A DNA stretch of 64,000 nucleotides from Epiperipatus broadwayi. Lineage: Eukaryota; Onychophora; Udeonychophora; Euonychophora; Peripatidae. Positions within the stretch are counted from its first letter, which is position 1. Each line of letters begins with the position of its first letter. The position numbers were made by a program, and so were the translations under genes. The notes below the pieces were generated by a model. The model saw only the letters and a program-made list of their open reading frames with translations. It was not told the DNA's origin and searched no databases. Below, piece after piece: positions 20,412 through 32,800 of this stretch. The stretch lies in NCBI GenBank assembly GCA_028023455.1, contig JAQFVV010006200.1, positions 3,791,738 to 3,855,737 on the forward strand, given 5' to 3'.

Positions 20412-23400
20412 ATGAAGATAAATATTAGTGCAGTAAACGTCCGAGGTTTGATTTCCATTAAAAGAATGCAGCAAATTAAATTTTGGATACAGACAACACA
20501 ACCATCCATTTTAGAGCTATTAGAAACAAAAATTTATAGTGGATCTCACTTTGATCCAGAGCTACATATGAATAAAATAGGCTTTTGCGCATGCTCCAGA
20601 GATACAGCAATGCCTTCAAATGGCACAGGTATTTTTATCAACCAACAATGCCCATTCACTACTTTTAAAATAATTTTTATAGATGCAAATCTCCTTATAA
20701 CAACATTCAATCATAGACAACTTTCAATCAATGTTATTTTTGTATATATACCTCCGGGGCCAATAGTAATTAGCAGAATAATTGCGACAATAAATTCAAT
20801 TCTAGCTACCAATCCCCACCCCACTATTCTTGCTGGAGATTTTAATATGACCTATAAAAAGTTTGTCACAAAATGGTTACACCAACTTACAATACCACTA
20901 ATGAGCGGGGAAGGGTTTCTTCCACCGGACTCAGTATCTTTTTATAATAACAGACACGGTACTTTGATTGATCTGCTGTTTTATTCTCCCATGTTACACC
21001 ACGCAATTGAAGTAAAACTTTCTCCCACCAATTTTTCTGATCATGCAGCACAAATAATGAAACTAAATTTAGACACACACTGCAATACTTTTAACAACAT
21101 ACAAAAAACAATAAGAATTCTACTTCCAAATAGTACTCCCGAGGCTCTCTTCTCAGAAATGTATATAATGTTAAACAAATTAAATCAAATTGAACTGGAC
21201 CCGATTTCCAAATATATAGCATATATAAATACACTCTCGTTTAACATAAATCACATTACACAAAAATCCACCCCCCCTTCAAAATTAATCACATTAGCAG
21301 AGGAAATAAATAAAAGGATAATACAGGCAAAACCAGTCAAGAATAACCAAGCAAATATAATAAAGCTAACAAAGTTATACAATCAAACCGTTGATAAACC
21401 GAAACAATATCTAGCAATAAAGAAAAAGAAAATTTGTCTCACACAACAACATACATGGATCCACGGATATATTCGTTGGGCTTTAGGTTATCCATGCACA
21501 AACAAAGTACCCATGGCGCTAGAATGGGAAAATAGAGTGACAGTTGGTTATAATATGCTAGACCCTATATATAACTACTTCAAAAAAAAAACTAACTAAA
21601 AATAATCATTTCAAACCACTTGCAGATTATTTTGGCAAGCCAGAAACGGAAACACCTTTTGAAATAAAAGATTTTGCAATAGTTTTAAACTCAGTCCCAA
21701 GCACATGTCATCCAGGGCCACCAGGGATCCCACAATTTGTACTGTCACATCTCAGCCAATTCACAAATAAATATTTATGTCAACTTGCAAATCAATTATC
21801 ACAGAAACTATACAATATACAAGGGCTATATCCAATATCAATTGTCTCATTTATGAAAAAACAAGAACCAATTTCCACACTAGCCAATCTCCGACCAATC
21901 TCAATGGAGCCATTGGGAATAAAAATACTGGAAAAGGTCATAAAGGATAAAATTGAACAATACATAGTACCAATAATATCACAGCATCAATACGCAAAAA
22001 AGGGGTCATCCACAGGGCAGGCAGCACTAATATATAAAACGCTAATCAATTCAGTTATTAAAAAGAAAAAAATATGCACCAATGGTAGTCCAGCTGGATT
22101 TTGAAAGTGCTTTTGACTCGGTCCCAATAGAAACACTATTGAGTCAGCTAAAAGAAACACAGATACCTAAAACAATATTATATACAATAGGCAATTTGTT
22201 TCTAAATAGAGAAATACACATCACGCTCAATGGTAGATCCACATCATCATTCAATCCCAGCCAATCAATCCCGCAAGGTTCTCCACTAAGCACACTGCTA
22301 TTTACCTTTTATTTAAATCCACTGCTAGAGCAAATAAATAAAAAAATTCAAGGAATTCAAATACCAAATACTAATACATACATTCCCTGCATAGCTTATA
22401 TGGATGATGTCACAGTGTTTCTAAAATCAAAAAAGCAAATACATATACTACAGGAAATAATAGAAGAATACACAAAAAATTTCAAATTAAAAATTAACAT
22501 CAATAAATCAGTAGCATGGTCAATATACACAGGCAAAACAGACACACAAATTTATCAAGGTAAGCCCAGTAATTTCCTGGGTTTTCCTTTCCACTTGGGA
22601 ATGAGCCAAATGAGAAGGAATATACAAAATAAACTCAAGTTCGAAGCAGAAAGGATCATAACATCACTCTCCAGATCATATCTCTCACTCTATGCAAAAG
22701 TGTCACTATTTAATCAACTTATAATGACCAAAATAACTTACTACCTGCCAATAATTACTTTTACAAAACAATTTACAAAGTCAATTAACTCACTCTGTAA
22801 TAAACTATTATGGAACAGAAAAATAGTAGCAATTTCCTTAAAGCAACTTAACCAACCAACAAAATGGAATGGCCTTGGACTGCATGCTATACATACTTTC
22901 TACACACAAAAAACAGTAAATCTACTAATTACAATATTCAGACGTTTTCCAAACATAGAACCAAAAGAGGAAATCACACCAACGGACCGACCCCCACCCA
23001 CAGACAATTATATAAATACACTATTGATAAGTATTAAAAACATTAAAGATAAAATAGCACTGAAGAATCCAATTAAATATACTTATTGGCAAATTCATGA
23101 TTTTCTAACTCAAAGCCAAGAAAACAACAATAGGATAACAGTACTAGGAATAAATAATAGTCAATTACTCAAAAAGTACAAAACATGGTATTTAGAACCT
23201 AAATTGTTTGACTTCATCCTCAAATTGAATTTAAATGCACTACCTACAGCACATTTCATTCGGTTCAGAAGATTTTATCTAAATGTTGATCCAATGTGTG
23301 CTTTATGTCACCGGGAAGAAGAAACACAAGAACATTTAATATATCACTGTAAAGGCTTAGAAAAAGTCAGACAAATGATGGTGAATAATTACAGGAAAAG

Positions 23401-23650
23401 GGAAACCACAATAGAAAAAATGCTAAAAGCTTTCAATGAAAATAAAATACCTATAATACGTGCACCAACTTTCAGTATATATGCCTTATGGTGTACTAGA
23501 TGTGCTTTCACTTTAGGAAACAATCCAAGAAGACATCCCAACACATATCACAACAAACTAGGAAAACTTAAGGAAAGGGACAATCTTCTAGCACCACCGG
23601 ACATTTATGCTGCCACATGGTCTCTATTTAAAATAAAAGCAGCCTTATAA
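20412..23650 (+). pseudogene. LINE ORF2: APE endonuclease + reverse transcriptase, two frameshifts
   Basis: The first frame (20412-21599) begins MKINISAVNVRGL and holds the APE motifs: LLETK (residues 36-40), LAGDFNM (140-146) and FSDHA near residue 210. A frameshift in the A-run at about 21582-21590 moves reading to the next frame, which carries early RT motifs (CHPGPPGIPQF, LRPISMEPLG) up to 22104. A second slip near 22070 leads to the frame ending at 23650. That frame has RT motif A (LDFESAFDSV), IPQGSPLS, and the catalytic YMDD, plus a terminal C-x2-C-x8-H-x4-C motif (CALCHREEETQEHLIYHC). About 1080 codons in total. Catalytic residues are intact; the two slips probably inactivate it. Clade assignment to Tx1/L1 is by motif flavour. 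Confidence 0.8.
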
Positions 23651-23856
23651 TGGATAGACCAAATACAACCTCTGAAAAATGGAAAATTGAAATGAACTCA
23701 TAATAAGAACTGAAATATCTAAAAGGTGTGAACTGCAAAAGACTCTAATGGTTAAAAAAAACCAAAAGTATATTTTCTGTGTTTCAAGATATATCCTAGA
23801 ATATGATGTTTTATACAATGTATTACTTGATAAGAATGTAACCTTTTTTTTTGCCT

Positions 23857-23862
23857 AATAAA
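23857..23862 (+). terminator. Polyadenylation signal AATAAA of the LINE
   Basis: AATAAA lies about 25 bp before the TAA run begins, the expected distance to the 3' end of the LINE transcript. Confidence 0.6.
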
Positions 23863-23884
23863 GTTTGCTTTGAAATATGGAAAA

Positions 23885-24642
<758 letters not shown>

Positions 24643-24832
24643 TTGTTAATCATGTGCATTAATATAATGATCCAAATAATCTTTATAAATCATGTGTGTG
24701 AATACGGAGATTAAAAAAACCAAAACACTGGCACACATCAACAAATAAAACTTCAGAGACAATATGAATTCTAAAAAATATTAACAATTTATTATTTAAC
24801 AATATACTATATTTACAACAATATAAATTTAT

Positions 24833-25634
24833 CACATTCAAAGATCAGCCTTTCAAGCTAATTGTGCATGCGTCTTTTGAGAGTGTTAAATAATAAATGA
24901 ATACTTCCCTCTACAATACAAGATATAGTATTTATGCAGGAATAAAAGGAATCCTTTTATTTTTACGACTCAAATTCTTTTATATGAGCAAATCTGAAGT
25001 ACTGTTGAGGAAAGCGTGAGAATAGAATTCTCACTTTAAATTACTATTTACGATGTTTGAATAAATGACATTGGTGAAATTGTCTAGAATTTACTGAACG
25101 TCACTCTAACTGAAACTTAATTGTAAGTAAATAAGCATTTATTTTTATATGACACTATGTGTACAATTGTATTACATTCAAAGATCAGCCTTTCAAGCTA
25201 ATTGTGCATGCGTCTTTTCAGAGTGTTAAATAATAAATGAATACTTTTGAATGTAATACAATTGTACACATAGCATCATATAAAAATAAAAGCTTATTTA
25301 CTTATAATTAAGTTTCAGTTAGAGTGACGTTCAGTAAATTCTAGACAATTTCACTGACGTCATTCATTCAAACATCGTAAATAGTAATTTAAAGTGAGAA
25401 TTCTACTCTCACACTTTCCTCAACAGTACTAATTTGCTCATATAAAAAAAAAAAGAATTTGAGTCGTAGGAATAAGAGGATTCCTTTTATTCTTGCATAA
25501 ATTCTATATCTTGTGTTGTAGAGGGAAGTATTCATTTATTATTTAACACTCTCAAAAGACGCATGCACAATTAGCTTGAAATGCTGATATTTGAATGTAA
25601 TACAATTGTACACATAGCGTCATATAAAAATAAA
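24833..25634. mobile_element. Composite palindromic element with 14-bp TSD
   Basis: The direct repeat caatataaatttat lies at 24819-24832 and 25635-25648. Inside, a left arm of about 350 bp (24834-25182) is mirrored by a right arm (about 25239-25600). A third, partial copy of the arm's outer end (about 25180-25246, agatcagcctttcaagc ...) sits between them. Both arms share gtacaattgtatta and gacgcatgcacaattagc. No coding capacity. The long TSD favours a retro-type insertion over a cut-and-paste one. Confidence 0.7.
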
Positions 25635-25648
25635 CAATATAAATTTAT

Positions 25649-28500
25649 AAAATTTAAAAAATTTAAAAAAAAAACATAAGAAAATTAATTAGATTAAAAT
25701 ATTTACATAAGAAAACATAATAAAAATAAACATTAAATAGCCTTCATTCCGACTATTTGATATGAAAAATAGAATATATAATACATTATAGTAGTAATAT
25801 TATTATTTTGTACAATTACGACAATGATACTCCATTGTCATTATTATAATAAAACAATAACAATAAATAAATACAAGTTATTTAACTAATAATATGCTTC
25901 ATATTTTTTTGGAAAGTAATTATAATTACAGTAATGCCTGTTAACTATAAAATTTAAATTTAAATTAGCACTTATTCAAAATTTAACACATAACATTATA
26001 ATGAAAAGATTAGGCACATCATTTATATACCAGTAAAGCATTTATCTTTATCTTTCAGGTATATTTTAACATTTCAAATGTAAATTTAAATAAAGAAAAG
26101 TATGTTACTGAAATAAGTTTAAGCATCACTTTATAAAAAACTATTTACTTTTAAAATATTGTAAATAACCCTATAATTTTACTCTTCTATACGTTTTTTC
26201 TTATTATAGAACATTCAAATTATATTAAAGAATTGAATTGCTTGACATGCTATATTTATCCATTTTATAATCTATTACCATAATAGCATTCAGATATTAC
26301 ATTTCATCATTCTTTCTCACAATCAAACAAAATATGCATTAATATTTAAGTTTAATGATCTCTATCATTTGTATATCTCTAGGAATATCAAATTATTCCT
26401 TATCTTATTTCTCTATAAACAATAAATAATTAAACATCATTTGTGATAAAATTTTCTTTCCTCTTGCATTCACAAATATTGGCAACTTTCAAGAGTCCAG
26501 TTATTATTCTAACCAACTTTAAGCTATTATTTACGATGCAAAATCCAGTTGCAATTAATAATGATTCTAGTGAGAGGTATGAATATTATAATAACTTGAA
26601 CGTATATGAAATATTATGGCTACAGTGTGGTGTGTACCCTAAATTTCGGTCATGGTTTCTACTCAAGATCTTACTGAACTATGGAAAGAGCAGAACTGAC
26701 CATGTACTAAATATACAGACCTTTGTTACCTGTATTTAATTCTTAGTTCACAACAATATGATTCACATATAATATTCCTCTTTAATATCCCTAGCACCCA
26801 GGATTTCATTTTATAACTAATTTCCAAAACCACTATCCTTTATCTTCCACATTCTGAATACTTCTCTTGACATCACAAAGAAATTCTAACTATGTTACAT
26901 AAAATAACCTCCAAAACTACATTTCCAAAATAAATATCTAATATTAAATTCAAGAAGATTCAAAACATATACACAGATGATTTCAATAAAATATCCATCA
27001 TTATCACACATTCATTCACTTATATTATAATTCAGAAATCAACATTTTCATTTTATTGTATCTAAACAGATACTATCTAGAATGATGTCTTAGAAAATCC
27101 TATTCATATTTCAAAAATATGCACACTTAAGTATTCATAAAAATTACATAAATACCTTTAGATAACCCACAAGGCATTTTCTATTTTTATTTTACATCAT
27201 AAAACAATTAATATATTCATAATCATATAGATATGATTCATCTGGCTTTAATATTCAAGCAATATGATAATGATATAAAATATAAAAATAAAAAAATTAA
27301 AATATGATTAAAATGCATAATAATTTACCTTTAATTCCAATAATTATTGGAATTGAATATGGTGATTCCCTTCTCTTTTTGATTATCTGAACATAAAATA
27401 AGTCATAGGTATTTAATTTTTGCTTTTCAGAAAATTAAATTTTCTGATACCTAATATTTTTCTTTATTTTTTAAAATAAATTATTTCAATATTAAAACTA
27501 AGTATATTTCTAATAATAAAGATCTTAACTGAATATTATTAATAATAATAGTAAAAATATTAATACTAAAAGAAAAGTAATAAATTCAAAGCTACACACA
27601 GTTCATCTTTGCTTTCATTCCTCCAGCACTGAACTTCCTCCATTGCTATTGATGATGGAAAAGGTTGAACAAAATTTTTCTCTCCTCCCACCACAGTGAA
27701 CAAAATTCTGTAATGCACAGAATTCAATCATGAAAAATCTCTATGAAATGCTGTCCAACCATATTGGGTAAATATTCTATCTAAGTCCATTTCTTAGCAT
27801 TTCCAGGTGAACAGGTATTTCCAATAAAAAATATTCATTAATATAATTTTCACTTTAGGTAATATCTTTTCATGTACATATATTTTTTTATCAGGCTAGT
27901 CCAGACTTATTGGAAAAATATAGCAACATTAATATTCCTTCATCAGAAAGCATTTATAAAACATTTTAACCTCTTCGCTCACAAAGCAGCCATATTGAAT
28001 ATTGAAAAAATTATGTTAAGCCATACATTTTATAAGTTAAGTTTGTATTATTCAAAATGACCTAATATATATTGTTTGAAACATAAAACACCAAAGAATA
28101 TAATTAAGCTGAAAAAATATAGCCATTGATATTCAAAGTAATAAAAAAAGAATAAAATTTTAATATTTCTAATAATTATTTTCATATTATTTCATAAATT
28201 TTACATTTTCATGCATACAACTTAAAATTATATTTTTGTTAGTAGATTAGTTGCATTCATAATTAAATTTCTAATAAATTGATATACAATAACACTTACC
28301 TAAGGTAATCCATCACTTGAACACTTCATAGAATAACGATATTAGTACCTTTCATTTTTTCTAATAGCACTTCAAAAATTTTTCCATATAGGCATTTGCA
28401 ATGAATATGTCATCCCTAATAACAAGTAGTTAGAATTGATCAATAATTAGTATAATTTGAATATTATAATAAATAACTTCAGTAAAGTTTGTTATTTATT
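25649..28500. other. Unassigned A+T-rich DNA
   Basis: Very A+T-rich with no frame worth calling. The longest frame (26443-26739, 98 codons) has no recognisable motif or biased codon pattern. A somewhat more mixed stretch at 27595-27790 is unidentified. Confidence 0.4.
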
Positions 28501-28509
28501 AAAAATTAT

Positions 28510-28811
28510 GGTAGTGTTGGGTTATGCGTACTGTTCTCAGTGATTTTTTTTTGTCTAGCGATGATTTCAGCATATTTTTTATATATTTTTTCCATCGATG
28601 ATAGCCTTTTTTTGTTTTTTTTGTCCATTGATGATTTCAGAAATTTTTTATTTCTATTTTTTTTCCATAGATAATTTCAGTCTTTTCTTTTGTTTTTTTT
28701 TTGTCCATTGATGATTTCAGCCATTTTTGCATAGAAATTTATCACTTGCAGGATTCTTGGTGGTTTTTCAGTGTCACCTGGTGGCCACAGTATGCATAAC
28801 CCAACACTACC
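28510..28811. mobile_element. MITE with 25-bp TIRs and internal T-rich minisatellite
   Basis: The ends ggtagtgttgggttatgcgt and the mirrored tgcataacccaacactacc form terminal inverted repeats of about 25 bp with one mismatch. Flanks aaaattat (28502-28509) and aaaattac (28812-28819) suggest an 8-bp TSD with one change, as for hAT-type MITEs. The interior has about five irregular units of T-runs followed by gtccattgatgatttcag. Confidence 0.7.
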
Positions 28812-28950
28812 AAAATTACTACTAAAATATTCATAATATACAAAATAAAATAATAAAACAAAATCAAAAGTGAATGAAATACTAAATTCATTATAGGGTT
28901 AAGCTTGAGGTACATAAGTTAGTGGTTTAGTCAGTGCAATGTAGTATTAT

Positions 28951-29133
28951 TTAGCCTACCTTTATAGGTTTTGAGGGTTCATATTGCTTTATACCACTTT
29001 GACCAGTAAATTTTGTAATAGCTTCATCAACTGCCACTTCTCTTTGCATTTGATATGCAGCTTTGAAATTTACATTGCAGTAGTCTATAATCAGCCTAAG
29101 TTTATATATTGTCAAAATCTTTACTTTTAGCAT
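28951..29133 (-). pseudogene. piggyBac transposase fragment
   Basis: The frame gives KLRLIIDYCNVNFKAAYQ, then REVAVDEAITKFTGQSGIKQ, then YEPSKPIKVG. This matches the piggyBac segment in which the aspartate of VDEA is a catalytic residue, followed by the F-GR-S-KQY-P-KP-K-G stretch. Both sides are lost, so it is about 60 codons of a roughly 500-600-residue protein. No inverted repeats are visible nearby. Confidence 0.7.
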
Positions 29134-30375
29134 TTATTATTGAAATGCAGACAAGACATTATAGAAAAAAAATTATAAATCGGGTCATAATATTTGCAAA
29201 ATATGTTTGTCTTTATCTTATATCAGAATTTTAGATATAATCTAATTCATATACTGGGCATCTGGACTCAAGCCCATATCTGACCAAAAATGCAGATAAT
29301 TCACGATATAAATTTACACAATCATGACTATTTTTTGATCACATATAGGTTAGTTTCAATAATAATTTTTTCATATATTTTTTTATTAAATATAAATTCG
29401 AATAATAATTTAAAAAAATATAAAATTACCAGTGGAAGGCTTCTCTCAAAAACATTTTCTCATTTTTTGCTCTAAGTATATTAATAAAATCTTGTATTTT
29501 TTCTGATGTAAATTTCAGGGTAGATATAATTCTATAAAAAATGAAAAAACTGAGAAAAAGACAAAAAAATTCAATTCACTTTTTACAAAAATTATCATAA
29601 AATTTTTATTTTTTATCATACAAAAATAAAATTTACATTTTCTAAAAACTAGAAAAAGAGATGGAAATGAAGATGTAAAAAGCATATGCGTAGACTGTGT
29701 ATATTTCCAGCAGTTTTAAACTGAAATCGGATGTTGAAAATTTGAAAATTCATGTATGCATTGTGTGGTCATAATAATGAAAAAGTTTTAAAGAATAAGA
29801 TTATTTATGGGTTAATTTTTCAGCAGACAACTTTCATTCTTATTTTCTACAAAACGTATTTGCTCATATTTCAATGGCAATAATTTATCACAGAATGTTT
29901 CTTAAAATTCAAGATTTTTATTTTTTCTCACATGCACATATTAATTAAATAATTTTTATAGTCTCTTTAACCAGATAATATTTCATATAAGACATAATGA
30001 TAATCTTAAAATAATATCAAAATTCATCTCTCTTTTAATAATGAAAATCTCTTAAAAATGTATATTCATTCATCTTTCTTTTTAACATGAAAATCTTTTT
30101 AAAATACAAAGTTCAAAAGACATTTTCTCTTCATCTTGATACACGTAAATTTAAAATATATAATGCTCATTCAGGTTGTTCTCTTTTAAACAAACTAGTA
30201 GTAAAACATTTTTATATACGCAGCATTGCAAATAATATAAAACATATTCATATTTATAAAATTCCTTTATACATATTTAATTCATTTGCATCATATTACT
30301 TTTGTACTATAAACAAGAGCAGTTCACAATTAGGGGTGGGACTTGAAATAAAATGCAGGTATTGTGGCTTTATTG
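29134..30375. other. Unassigned A+T-rich DNA
   Basis: No supported feature. The short frames 29290-29475 and 30087-30407 show no domain; the latter runs into the old RTE copy and is incidental. Confidence 0.4.
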
Positions 30376-30686
30376 CATACTTTATAGTAGACCCATTTCA
30401 TTTTTAACTGCAGGTAATTTTTTCCCTAGGAATTAATTTGCATGAAATTACCCTTTCACACACCCTTATCAATGTTATAATCTTTTTAGTATTAATATAA
30501 TCACTGATGTGGCCTTTTGATAAATATTCTTTGGAATATGACAACATGCTGGGTCTATATCTTAGAGTTCTGAAGATTTAATCACTATGGAAATGTTTAT
30601 AGAATCAAATGCCTTTTCATAATTTACAAATTTAAAGTATAATAACTATTCATATTCATTGATCTCTTCTACAACTTTTCCTAATC

Positions 30687-30920
30687 ACATGATCACCATT
30701 TCTTATGCTAGCACATAACTGTTATTAAAACACTCTCCATACAGTAGTGCCACTCAGTGCCAACCAGTGTAATCAATGGATGCCAGAAGGCTTCTGAATA
30801 AAATCCCCTTCTAGTGCCTACTCATCTATGGGATTTTATGTACAAGCCTTCTGGCATCCATTGATTGCTCTGGTTAGCACTGAGTGGCACTACTGTATGG
30901 AGAGTTTTGCCTGTTTTAAT
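30687..30920 (+). mobile_element. Family A element, copy A3 (234 bp, 14-bp TSD)
   Basis: Flanked by aacttttcctaatc at 30673-30686 and 30921-30934. It has the head (acatgatcaccatttc), an inverted arm and a direct arm of about 95 bp each meeting at about 30822, and the tail gagagttttgcctgttttaat. The ribozyme centre is deleted. It is inserted in the old RTE copy. Confidence 0.8.
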
Positions 30921-31294
30921 AACTTTTCCTAATCTTTAGACGTGATCACCATGCTAAAATTAGCTTTAAAGGCAGCTTATTCCTTTGGTTGATTATTATA
31001 GTAAACATTTTTGTATAGAAATGATAGAAGACTGATAAATTTGTAATTTCTAATATCAGAATCTTTCTTAATCATTATTGCATTCTTCCATTCATCTATT
31101 GTATTTATCATTTAGATATTTGATGTAAATTTTTATATTTTTTTTCAATGGTTTCTTTTAAAGTATCCATAATAATTCCATCACGTCCTGGAGCTTTTCC
31201 TCTCTTCATAGATTTAATAACGTGCCTCGCTTGTTTATTCAAAATGATGGAAAATTCAGAATATGTAATAATTGTGGAATATACTTTGGTTTTT

Positions 31295-32212
31295 TATTTT
31301 TTATTATCCTGGTGACTAGGCCAACTTTTGCTATGTATCTGTCAACAAAACACTGTAACAGATCATAGCAAAATACTACAACTGGGGATTAAATAAATTC
31401 AAATATCCAATATAATAAAAATTACTTATTTATTGAATAAACAGACAAAATATATAACACCATGCAATTCACCTTAACTGAAACATTTGGAATTCAATCT
31501 CAATACTGAGCTGCACATCTAACATATAGATATATTTCACTAGAGACAGTTCTAATTTTCTCAGTCCACAATATTAATTAATTGTCTAACCAACATAATA
31601 AAATCATATTACCCTCTAGTAGTAATTCCTCTATATAAAATAATATCAGGGTGACCTGTATGGAGTAATCAGCTCATTAACCTTCAGGTAACTGATGCCT
31701 AGGATATGAAACTTCTAGATGATTGCAGGTTAATACTCACAGCTGTCTAGTTCAGCTAATTGCTTGGACGAAGGGAGATGGAAGGAACATCTCCCACGAA
31801 GGACAGGACAATGAAGACTCAGAACAGATGTAACCAAAATTTTTCTCTATTTATATCACTGCATATTTTCTTATCTTGCCTTAACAGGTTTAATTAGTGT
31901 ATTTAAATTTAATCACAAACAAAATCTTTTGTTTTTTAATTCCCATTTTTTTCTTATCCGTGTTATTATTAAACGAACAAGACTAGCATTTCAATATTCC
32001 ATACTTAATTATTTCTTATTAAACTATACTTTTATTTTTATTTCTTTAAGCAATCTTTTTCTATAATTAATTATTTCTTATCTTTTCTTCTGGAGTACTT
32101 TATTTTTTCTTTGAAAACAATGTGCTTTTATGATTTCCAACTTTTATGTTTCCGGTAATTACAATTTATATTATACAATTTTTTTTCTAATTTTAACTAT
32201 AAACTAACTTCT
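31295..32212. other. Unidentified insertion (about 0.9 kb) in the old RTE copy
   Basis: This block interrupts the alignment to the RTE reference. It has an imperfect palindrome near its left end (ttttgctatgtatctgt / acagatcatagcaaaat) and a less A+T-rich middle (31640-31840). No TSD, coding sequence or family was recognised. Confidence 0.4.
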
Positions 32213-32800
32213 CTTCTTATATATAACAATTACATAATTGTTTGTAAAATTCTTCCACACATTTCATAATCTCCGTCTCTCTTTTTAATAAAAGTTTCAT
32301 CTTATTATTGCTGAAACAATATTAAAATTAAGATGTTTTATATTTTTGAAACTTTTATCCTCTTCTATAGCTTTCCTTATCAGTTTTGTTATATATTCTT
32401 ATATCACCCACTGCTTAAAAATATTTTCACATTCCATCTTTTCTTCATATATTTTCTTGTGTTGGCTGAATATTTATCTGTAATTTTTTTTTTTTTACCA
32501 TTTATCTTTCATACAGTTTTTAATAGAGTATCACTTTTCTTTTTATTAAACTCAGTTAAATTTGAATCATTTTCAAAGTTTCAATATTTTAAAACGATTA
32601 GAAAATTTTAATATAAATTCATCGGAATGTTTCTAAAAGTAATATCGATTGTTAATACTATCTTTTAAATTAGTTTTTGTCTTTCTAATTTTGCATGTAA
32701 CGTGTCTTACATTTCGTTCATCGATGATTACTTCCTGTGGCGAATCTATTGAAAACATTACAATCTTGAAATTCTAATACTAATGTTAATATTCTATGCG

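Larger units (their letters stand above)
30380..32800 (-). pseudogene. Old RTE LINE copy, split by two insertions
   Basis: Three blocks align in order with the RTE at 37-40 kb. 30380-30686 matches about 38040-38340 (RT catalytic region). 30935-31294 matches about 38345-38760. 32213-32800 matches about 38765-39390 (end of the endonuclease region). Anchor phrases include tttatagaatcaaatgcctt and cattacaatcttgaaat. Frames are ruined by many indels. The gaps are a family A element (30687-30920) and an unidentified insertion of about 0.9 kb. Confidence 0.7.

Noticed and set aside
19740-20501. 253-codon minus-strand frame opposite the LINE ORF1
   Set aside because: Phe/Cys-rich mirror of a Lys/Glu-rich coding strand; no start context or domain.
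24833-25634. Hammerhead motif in the composite palindrome
   Set aside because: CTGAT words occur, but without the rest of the core (GAAA at proper distance, stem II).
26443-26739. 98-codon frame as a small gene
   Set aside because: No motif, no coding bias evident, and such frames are expected by chance in a window of this size.
32333-32611. 92-codon plus-strand Phe-rich frame
   Set aside because: Lies opposite the old RTE copy on the minus strand.
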